Assembly: GCA_964482135.1 (NCBI GenBank)
Contig: CAYZWF010000008.1
Coordinates: 1 to 64,000, forward strand
Direction of reading: 5' to 3'
Length of the DNA stretch: 64,000 nucleotides
Source: UBA11136 sp964482135
Lineage (GTDB): Bacteria > Pseudomonadota > Alphaproteobacteria > UBA11136
Shown: positions 58,397 through 64,000 of the stretch, one piece after another
How positions within the stretch are numbered: position 1 is the first letter of the stretch
Layout: each line of letters starts with the position of its first letter
Notes under the pieces: generated by a model
The model's input: only the letters and a program-made list of their open reading frames with translations
What the model was told of the DNA's origin: nothing
The model's database searches: none
Position numbers and translations under genes: made by a program

Positions 58397-60460
58397 CTAC
58401 CCCTCGATCTTGGAGAAATCGGCCACCGCGCCCATGACCGCGCCGATATGGGAGAGCAGTTTGAGCCGGTTGGCGCGCAAGGCCGCGTCCTCGCAATTGA
58501 CGGTCACATGGTCGAAGAAGGCGTCCACGGGAGCGCGTAAGGTGGCCATGGCGGTCATGGCGGCGGTGAAATCCTCGGCCTTGAGCCTGGCCGCGCTGTC
58601 CTTCTCCACCGTGCCCAGGGCCTCATGGAGGGCTTTTTCCTCCGCCGCGTCGAGGCGTTTGGCCTTCACTTTGCCGCCATGGGAGGCGCCGTCTTTCTTT
58701 TCTTCGATGGCGACGATATTCACCGCGCGGTTATAGGCGGTGAGCAGATTGGCCCCATCATCGCTTTCGAGAAAGCCGGAGAGAGCCTCCACGCGGGCCA
58801 TGAGACGGACCAGATCATCCTCGCCGCCCAGCGCGAAAACGGCGGAGATGAGGTCGTGACGCACGCCCTTTTCCTTCAAATGCACCTTGAGCCGGTCGGC
58901 GAAGAAAGCGAGCAGATCACCGGGGTCTAAATCCACCCCCTTGCCGTAGAGGGAAGCGGCCTTGGCGAAGACCGTGGCCAGCGGCACGCGCAGATCGTTT
59001 TCCAGGATCAGGCGGATGACGCCCAGCGCGGCACGGCGCAGGGCGAAGGGATCCTTGGAGCCGGTGGGAGTCTCGCCGATGGCGAAGAAGCCCACCAGGG
59101 TATCGATCTTGTAGGCCAGGGCCACGGCCATGCTGAGCGGCGCGGCGGGGCAGTCATCGGCGGGTCCGGCGGGAGCGTAATGGTCGGCGATGGCCTCGCA
59201 GACCGGGGCCGGTTCGCCGTCATGGAAGGCGTAGTAGCGGCCCATGATTCCCTGAAGCTCGGGGAATTCGCCCACCATGCCGGTGACGAGATCAGCCTTG
59301 GCAAGACGTCCGGCGCGGGCGGCCTGTTTCGCATCGGCGCCGGGGATAGAGGCGGCAATCTCGCCGGCCAGCTTGCCAAGACGTTCCGCCTTCTCCGCCA
59401 GAGAGCCCAGCTTGGCATGAAACACCACATCCCCCAGCGCGGCGACGCGGGTCTCCAACTTGTCTTTGCGGTCTTTGTCCCAGAAGAAGCGGGCGTCGGC
59501 GAGCCGCGCCCGCAGGACGCGCTCGTTACCGGCGATGATGGCCTTGCCATTGTCGTCGGCGCGGGTGGCCGCCACCACGATGAAGCGGGGGGCGAAGTTA
59601 CCCTTGGCGTCGAGCAGGGAGAAATATTTCTGGTGATGGCGCATGGAGGTGGTGAGCACCTCCGGCGGCAGGTCCATGAAGTCGGCGTCGATGGAGCCCA
59701 TGAGAACCTCCGGCCATTCCACCAACCCCGCCACCTCACCCAACAGGGCGTCATCATGCCACAGAGTGAGCTTTTCCCGCGCCGCGAGATTCTCCGCCGC
59801 ACGCAGGATGGTCTCGCGGCGGCGCGCCGGATCGAGCATGACCGAGGCCCGTTCAAGCTGTTCCTCATAGTCGGCGAAATCCGTGACGGTGATGGGGCCG
59901 GGACTGAGGAAGCGGTGGCCGAGGGTGGTGTTGGAGGCCGGTTCGTCGCCAAATGCCACGTCATTTACGATGTTGCCGTCGAACACACATAAGATGGCAT
60001 GCAGGGGCCTGACCCAGCGCTGGGAGTTGGCTCCCCATTTCATGGATTTGGGCCAGGGGAACCCCTCGAAAACGTCATTGAACAGTTCCGGCAATAGATC
60101 GGTGGTTGGCCTGCCCTTGCGCTCCGTAACCGCGAAGTAGAACTGGTTGCCCTTGATGTCACGGATTTCGCACTGGTCGGGGGAGTCATAGCCCACCGAT
60201 TTGAGGAAGCCCTGCATGGCCTGGTCGGGCGCGCCCACACGCGGGCCTTTTTTCTCCTCGGTCACGTCGGGCTGGGTCACGGGGAGTCCGTCCACCACCA
60301 GGGCCAGACGGCGCGGCGTGGCGAAGGCGCGCGCCGAATCGAAGGAAAGCCCCGCCGTCTTCAGGCCGTCGCAGACAAGACGCTTGAGATCGTCCGCCGC
60401 GCGCGTCTGCATGCGGGCGGGGATTTCCTCGCTCAGGGTTTCCAGAAGAAGTTCGGCCAT
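58397..60460 (-). CDS. glyS: Glycine--tRNA ligase beta subunit
   Basis: The beta subunit of the alpha2-beta2 glycyl-tRNA synthetase, 687 aa. It starts MAELLLETLSEEIPARM and shows family blocks RWVRPLHAI, VEWPEVLMGSIDADFMDLPPEVL, SMRHHQKYF and DPFALRRAALGVIRL. The C-terminal region is the anticodon-binding DALR-like domain. It follows glyQ with 3 bp between them. Confidence 0.97.
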   Translation of the reverse strand: MAELLLETLSEEIPARMQTRAADDLKRLVCDGLKTAGLSFDSARAFATPRRLALVVDGLPVTQPDVTEEKKGPRVGAPDQAMQGFLKSVGYDSPDQCEIRDIKGNQFYFAVTERKGRPTTDLLPELFNDVFEGFPWPKSMKWGANSQRWVRPLHAILCVFDGNIVNDVAFGDEPASNTTLGHRFLSPGPITVTDFADYEEQLERASVMLDPARRRETILRAAENLAAREKLTLWHDDALLGEVAGLVEWPEVLMGSIDADFMDLPPEVLTTSMRHHQKYFSLLDAKGNFAPRFIVVAATRADDNGKAIIAGNERVLRARLADARFFWDKDRKDKLETRVAALGDVVFHAKLGSLAEKAERLGKLAGEIAASIPGADAKQAARAGRLAKADLVTGMVGEFPELQGIMGRYYAFHDGEPAPVCEAIADHYAPAGPADDCPAAPLSMAVALAYKIDTLVGFFAIGETPTGSKDPFALRRAALGVIRLILENDLRVPLATVFAKAASLYGKGVDLDPGDLLAFFADRLKVHLKEKGVRHDLISAVFALGGEDDLVRLMARVEALSGFLESDDGANLLTAYNRAVNIVAIEEKKDGASHGGKVKAKRLDAAEEKALHEALGTVEKDSAARLKAEDFTAAMTAMATLRAPVDAFFDHVTVNCEDAALRANRLKLLSHIGAVMGAVADFSKIEG

Positions 60461-60463
60461 GGC

Positions 60464-61342
60464 CTAGGCCGTCTCCCCGTTTTTAAGCCAGGCTTCGCAG
60501 CTGCCCTTGGCCAGTTCGCGCACGCGGCCGATATAGGCGGCGCGCTCGGTGACGGAAATGACGCCGCGGGCGTCGAGCAGATTAAAGAGATGACTGGCCT
60601 TGATGCATTGGTCGAAGGCGGGCAATGCCAAGCCTGCCTTGAGCAGATTTTGGCATTCCTGTTCGACGTCCTGGAAATGGCGGGCCAGCGCCTTGGTGTC
60701 CGCCAGTTCGAAATTATAGGCGGAGAATTCCTTTTCGTTGCGCAGGAAGACGTCGCCATAGGTAACGCCGTCATCGTTCCAGCGCAGGTCGAACACGTTC
60801 TCCACGCCCTGCACATACATGGCCAGCCGCTCCAGCCCGTAGGTGAACTCCACCGAGACCGGGTCGCAGTCGATACCCCCCACTTGCTGGAAATAAGTGA
60901 ACTGGGTCACCTCCATGCCATCCACCCAAACCTCCCAGCCCAGACCAGAGGCCCCCAAAGTGGGACTTTCCCAGTCATCCTCCACGAAGCGGATATCGTG
61001 ACGGGCGGGATCGATACCCAGCACCTTGAGGCTTTGCAGATAGGTCTCCTGGGCGTCCTCGGGGGACGGCTTGAGGATCACCTGGAACTGGTAATAGTGC
61101 TGGAGGCGGTTGGGGTTCTCGCCATAGCGGCCATCGGAAGGCCGGCGGCAGGGCTGCACATAGGCGGCGCGCCACGGCTGTGGCCCCAGGGCGCGCAGAC
61201 AGGTGGCGGGATGGAAGGTGCCGGCCCCCATTTCCCCGTCATGGGGCTGGAGCAGGACACAGCCCTGGGCGGCCCAGAAGTCCTGCAGGGTCAGGATCAG
61301 GCTCTGGAAACTGTTGGAGGTGTCGGGTTTCTTGGGGGCCAT
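60464..61342 (-). CDS. glyQ: Glycine--tRNA ligase alpha subunit
   Basis: The catalytic alpha subunit, 292 aa. It has the class II motifs seen as LQDFWAAQGCVLLQPHDGEMGAGTFHPATCLRALGPQPWRAAYVQPCRRP. It also has RLQHYYQFQVILKPSP, the segment FVEDDWESPTLGASGLGWEVWVDGMEVTQFTYFQQVGG and TYGLERLAMY. All are highly conserved in GlyQ. It precedes glyS. Confidence 0.97.
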   Translation of the reverse strand: MAPKKPDTSNSFQSLILTLQDFWAAQGCVLLQPHDGEMGAGTFHPATCLRALGPQPWRAAYVQPCRRPSDGRYGENPNRLQHYYQFQVILKPSPEDAQETYLQSLKVLGIDPARHDIRFVEDDWESPTLGASGLGWEVWVDGMEVTQFTYFQQVGGIDCDPVSVEFTYGLERLAMYVQGVENVFDLRWNDDGVTYGDVFLRNEKEFSAYNFELADTKALARHFQDVEQECQNLLKAGLALPAFDQCIKASHLFNLLDARGVISVTERAAYIGRVRELAKGSCEAWLKNGETA

Positions 61343-61440
61343 GAAATTGCCGCCATAAGGGGCCTGAGGGGAGAGGCCAGAGGGGAGAGGGAAGAACCGG
61401 GAAAAACCTACTGGCCGTGCGGGTTGCGGTCAAGCAATGG

Positions 61441-61772
61441 TCATGAGTTGAGAAAGGGGCAGTCCTCGCGCTCGCAGGGCTCGCGGAATTCCGCCGGACG
61501 GTAAACCCCGCATACCGCACAGGCCGTCATGTCCTCGGCTTCGGGCACGGCAGGCGGCGGCGGGGCGGCCTGGCGGGCGTCGTCATCACGGTCGCGCTTT
61601 AGGCTGATCCAGAGAAAGATCAGCGGAATGGCGATAAGCAGAAGCTCGGAAAANNNNNNNNNNNNNNNNNNNNNNNNNNNNNNNNNNNNNNNNNNNNNNN
61701 NNNNNNNNNNNNNNNNNNNNNNNNNNNNNNNNNNNNNNNNNNNNNNNNNNNNNGATCACGGTTGGGGATCAT
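61441..61772 (-). CDS. Small membrane protein with CxxC zinc-ribbon-like tail (interrupted by a gap)
   Basis: A short gene that begins with an ATG at 61772 overlapping the methyltransferase stop (ATGA) and ends at a TGA at 61441-61443; a 100-N gap removes part of it. The readable N-terminus is MIPNRD. After the gap the sequence is FSELLLIAIPLIFLWISLKRDRDD, a membrane segment, then a proline-rich linker. It ends with TACAVCGVYRPAEFREPCEREDCPFLNS, with four cysteines in a CxxC...CxxxxC pattern. It may be a metal-binding membrane protein. The family is not recognised and the gap size is unknown. Confidence 0.65.
61654..61753. other. Scaffold gap (100 N) inside a small gene
   Basis: A placeholder run of 100 N. 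The flanks share no obvious overlap, and direct joining would leave the small membrane-protein frame out by one base, so the true gap is not zero. Its real length is unknown. Confidence 0.95.
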
Positions 61773-62536
61773 AATTCCAGCCCCTGTCCGCCACGCAGCA
61801 CGGCTTGCGCCTCGGCGGTGAAGTCGCCGGAGGCACCATCATCGTGCAGAACCAGACCCGGCGCCATGCGCAGGGGCGCCGACGACCCCTTGCGCGCGCT
61901 CACCAGCACCCTTTTGGCGGCCTTGCCCGCGCGCGGCCACAGCGGAAAGACCACGATCCCACCTGCCTGTTCCTCCAGCGCGGAAAGCAATGCCGCCAAA
62001 CGATCAGCGCGGTGAATGAAGGTGATGCCGCCGCCCTTGGCCGCCATGGAAAGCGCGAAGGAAACCCAATCGGCGAGCCGCGCCGCGCCTTCTACATTGG
62101 CCTGACGCTTGACGGCATCGGGCGGGGGGTCGGCGCTCGCGGCATCGAGAAAGGGCGGATTCACCGCCACCTGATGGAAACTTCCCGGTTTAAGGTCGCG
62201 GGGCGGGTCGAGGATGTCCCCCGCCACCACCCGTACCCGGTCCTGAAAGCCGTTGTGGGCCGCGTTTTCCCGCCCCAGCACCGCCAAATCCTCGCGGCAT
62301 TCCAGTCCGGTCACGGTGACACCCGCCACCCGCCGCGCCAGACACAGGGCCACCGCCCCCACCCCGCATCCTGCGTCGAGAACACAATCGCCGGCGCGCG
62401 CCGGCACCGCGGCGGCCAGGAATACCGGATCAATGGCCGCGCGATAGCCCCCTACGGGCTGGCGCAGGATCACCGCGCCGTCGAGCAGGGAATCCTCGCT
62501 CACCTCTTCGTTTTTCAGAACCGGCATGGCGCACAT
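61769..62536 (-). CDS. tRNA1(Val) (adenine-N6)-methyltransferase-like (TrmN6)
   Basis: A SAM-dependent methyltransferase of 255 aa. It has the SAM-binding VLDAGCGVGAVALCLARRVAGVTVTGLE and the adenine-N6 catalytic motif NPPFLDAA. The order and length fit TrmN6/YfiC-type enzymes, which methylate A37 of tRNA-Val. The start at 62536 is supported by GAGGA 8 nt upstream; an ATG at 62527 is an alternative. The MITE-like element ends 14 bp upstream. It overlaps the small membrane-protein gene by 4 bp. Confidence 0.85.
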   Translation of the reverse strand: MCAMPVLKNEEVSEDSLLDGAVILRQPVGGYRAAIDPVFLAAAVPARAGDCVLDAGCGVGAVALCLARRVAGVTVTGLECREDLAVLGRENAAHNGFQDRVRVVAGDILDPPRDLKPGSFHQVAVNPPFLDAASADPPPDAVKRQANVEGAARLADWVSFALSMAAKGGGITFIHRADRLAALLSALEEQAGGIVVFPLWPRAGKAAKRVLVSARKGSSAPLRMAPGLVLHDDGASGDFTAEAQAVLRGGQGLEL

Positions 62537-62549
62537 TCCATCCGTCCTC

Positions 62550-62816
62550 TAGAGCATATCTTTCCCATACGAAATCATTTGACCGGGATAATTTTACGCC
62601 GGGACCAGGCGCGCTTCGCATGACGATACGGGATATCGGCAAAGAAGCGCAACGACGCCACGGCGTAAAAGAACCCGGCCGGGGGTGGGGTAAATCGGTC
62701 CCTCGGGGGCGTTGCGACGCTTACCCGATATCCAAATATCGCGTTGCGCGCCGCGTCTGCCCGAATGAACCGATTTACACCCATCAAACGTTTCCGTATG
62801 AGAAAGATATGCTCTA
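62550..62816. mobile_element. MITE-like element with 33-bp terminal inverted repeats and TA flanks
   Basis: A 267-bp non-coding element begins and ends with inverted repeats of about 33 bp (62550-62582 and 62784-62816), 29 of 33 identical. Each end carries a flanking TA (TAGAGCATATC...GATATGCTCTA), as expected for a TA target duplication typical of IS630/mariner-type MITEs. Inside are further imperfect inverted arms (GGATATCGG near 62630 and 62715). It fills the whole space between DUF2007 and trmN6, and its end provides the DUF2007 stop codon. The rest of 62537-62813 has no other feature. Confidence 0.75.
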
Positions 62817-63053
62817 TGCATTTCCGTCGGCGAAAATCACGTCCTTGCCGCGGGCGCCCGCCTCGTCGAGAAGGCGGCAGGCGCGCGCATGGTCGCAATT
62901 AGCCACCATGAGACGGCGCGGCAGGGCACCGATACTGCCTTCGAGGATACTGGTATGGGCGTCGAAGACGATGGCCTCGATATTCTCCCCGGCGAGCATG
63001 GCCGAGGCCCAGGAAATAACGACGGGATTATTGGTGCGGAACAGTTCCTTCAT
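62814..63053 (-). CDS. DUF2007 putative signal-transducing protein
   Basis: A 79-aa protein matching the DUF2007 family: MKELFRTNNPVVISWASAMLAGENIEAIVFDAHTSILEGSIGALPRRLMV and a short C-terminal CRLLDEAGARG. DUF2007 proteins are small, possibly regulatory, of unknown function. The stop codon TAG is formed by the terminal repeat of the MITE-like element, so the C-terminus may have been set by insertion. It is divergent from the polyprenyl synthase gene. Confidence 0.85.
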   Translation of the reverse strand: MKELFRTNNPVVISWASAMLAGENIEAIVFDAHTSILEGSIGALPRRLMVANCDHARACRLLDEAGARGKDVIFADGNA

Positions 63054-63264
63054 AGGGTCTTCACTATTTTTATTTATATGTGTCTGTGCTGTCTCTGTAC
63101 CGTCTCTGCGGTATCTCGGCCGAAGCGGCAGAATGCCACAGGGGCCATACAGGAGCCATGCTTAGCCTTGACCGCAAGGGTCAGGATTCTATGCTGGCGG
63201 GAGACCAAGCGCCCGTCAAGGAAAGGCGCGCGGGGTTGGGTGTTCCCGGCCCCTTCAGGAGGGC

Positions 63265-64000
63265 ATGTCCGTGGCCGTTGTTATCAGTCTCGACCAGAAG
63301 AGGGAGCGGGTTTCCGAGACCGCGCTGGACCACCTGACCCATATGGTGGCCGCCGACCTGACCCAGGTCAACGAGATCATCCTGCAACGCATGGAAAGCC
63401 CGGTAGCGCTGATCCCGCAGCTGGCCGGGCATATCATCGCCGCCGGAGGCAAGCGGCTGCGGCCCTTGCTGACCCTGGCCTCGGCGCGGATGTGCGGCTA
63501 TGAGGGCCGCCATCATCTGGGCCTGGCCGCCAGTGTCGAGTTCATCCATACCGCCACCCTTCTCCATGACGACGTGGTGGACGACAGCGGTCTGCGCCGG
63601 GGGCAGGCCGCGGCCAATACGCTGTGGGGCAACAAGGCCAGCGTCCTGGTGGGGGATTTCCTGTTCAGCCGCGCCTTCCAGTTAATGGTGGCGGCGGAAT
63701 CCATGAAGGTTCTGGATATTCTTTCCATGGCCTCCGCCGTGATCGCCGAAGGCGAGGTTCTGCAATTGCTGACCACCAACGACCCAGAAACCTCCGAAGC
63801 CGCCTATCTTGACGTGGTGCGGGCGAAAACGGCGCGGTTGTTCGCCGCCGCCTGCCGTATCGGCGCCGTGGTGGCCAAGCGGCCCGCCGAGGAGGAAGAT
63901 GCGCTGGAGAGCTTTGGGCTCAATCTCGGCATCGCCTTCCAGCTTGTGGACGACATGCTGGATTATTCGGCGGCCAGCGGCACTCTGGGCAAAACCATCG
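63265..64000 (+). CDS. Polyprenyl diphosphate synthase (IspB-like), 3' end outside window
   Basis: A trans-isoprenyl diphosphate synthase that makes the polyprenyl chain of ubiquinone. The ATG at 63265 has AGGAGGGC just upstream. The first Asp-rich motif is LLHDDVVDDSGLRRG and the second is LVDDMLDY; the sequence also has GGKRLRP and AKTA. The reading frame continues beyond base 64000, so only about 245 residues are seen. It is probably octaprenyl or decaprenyl synthase; chain length cannot be judged here. Confidence 0.93.
   Translation, partial: MSVAVVISLDQKRERVSETALDHLTHMVAADLTQVNEIILQRMESPVALIPQLAGHIIAAGGKRLRPLLTLASARMCGYEGRHHLGLAASVEFIHTATLLHDDVVDDSGLRRGQAAANTLWGNKASVLVGDFLFSRAFQLMVAAESMKVLDILSMASAVIAEGEVLQLLTTNDPETSEAAYLDVVRAKTARLFAAACRIGAVVAKRPAEEEDALESFGLNLGIAFQLVDDMLDYSAASGTLGKTI

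Noticed and set aside
62575..62898. 107-codon minus-strand frame across the MITE-like element
   Set aside because: It covers both inverted repeats and overlaps DUF2007 in another frame, so it is a translation of repeat DNA.

Overview
The window looks like a chromosomal piece of an alphaproteobacterium, probably Rhodospirillales-like. The evidence is an NDUFA12-type complex I subunit, class II NrdJ, DUF2155, GAF/receiver-type regulators, an Aat/AccBC neighbourhood and a mitochondrial-style ISC set. The assignment below class level is weak. It is GC-rich and densely coded, mostly housekeeping, and has two 100-N scaffold gaps. I see no prophage, transposase gene, rRNA or CRISPR.

Layout. (1) 2-9,640: an elongator tRNA-Met, then a long minus-strand sulfur/iron-sulfur operon read right to left: cysE, iscR, a NifS-like desulfurase, iscS, iscU, iscA, hscB, hscA, fdx, iscX, mnmA. 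A near-consensus IscR operator lies over the -35 box in front of cysE, so the whole unit from cysteine synthesis through cluster assembly to tRNA thiolation looks IscR-controlled. (2) 9,750-22,400: hydrolase, anmK/tyrS, an AsmA-like envelope protein, glnE-bcp, a degenerate HPt-receiver protein and a TPR protein. (3) 22,400-32,600: a cyclic-nucleotide-binding protein with a perfect CRP-type palindrome upstream, prfB with its programmed frameshift, PBP1A, AmiC, RNase E with a large acidic insertion in its S1 domain, and an aminotransferase. (4) 32,600-40,200: a BepA-like protease and DsbA; aroQ-accB-accC-aat; and, convergent with it, ndufA12-mlaD-mlaD-hypothetical-DUF2155. (5) 40,200-49,850: nrdJ with candidate NrdR boxes and a terminator, several small poorly known genes, acuI-pyrC and a SEL1 lipoprotein. 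(6) 49,850-55,600: asnB plus four glycosyltransferases, a tightly overlapping surface-polysaccharide operon. (7) 55,600-64,000: a five-hairpin intergenic element, ygfZ, a 5'-nucleotidase-like protein, glyS-glyQ, a gap-broken small zinc-ribbon-like membrane protein, a TrmN6-like methyltransferase, a MITE-like inverted-repeat element, DUF2007, and the start of a polyprenyl diphosphate synthase that runs off the end.

The most interesting points are the pseudo-HPt/pseudo-receiver protein at about 19.9 kb (both phospho-acceptor residues are lost), the HscB with a human-like tetracysteine domain, cysE inside the IscR regulon, the 267-bp TA-flanked MITE-like element with a related fragment 18 kb away inside a truncated GAF gene, and the five-hairpin cluster at 55.7 kb. 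I did not find a clearly new multi-gene system. All motif matches were made by eye.
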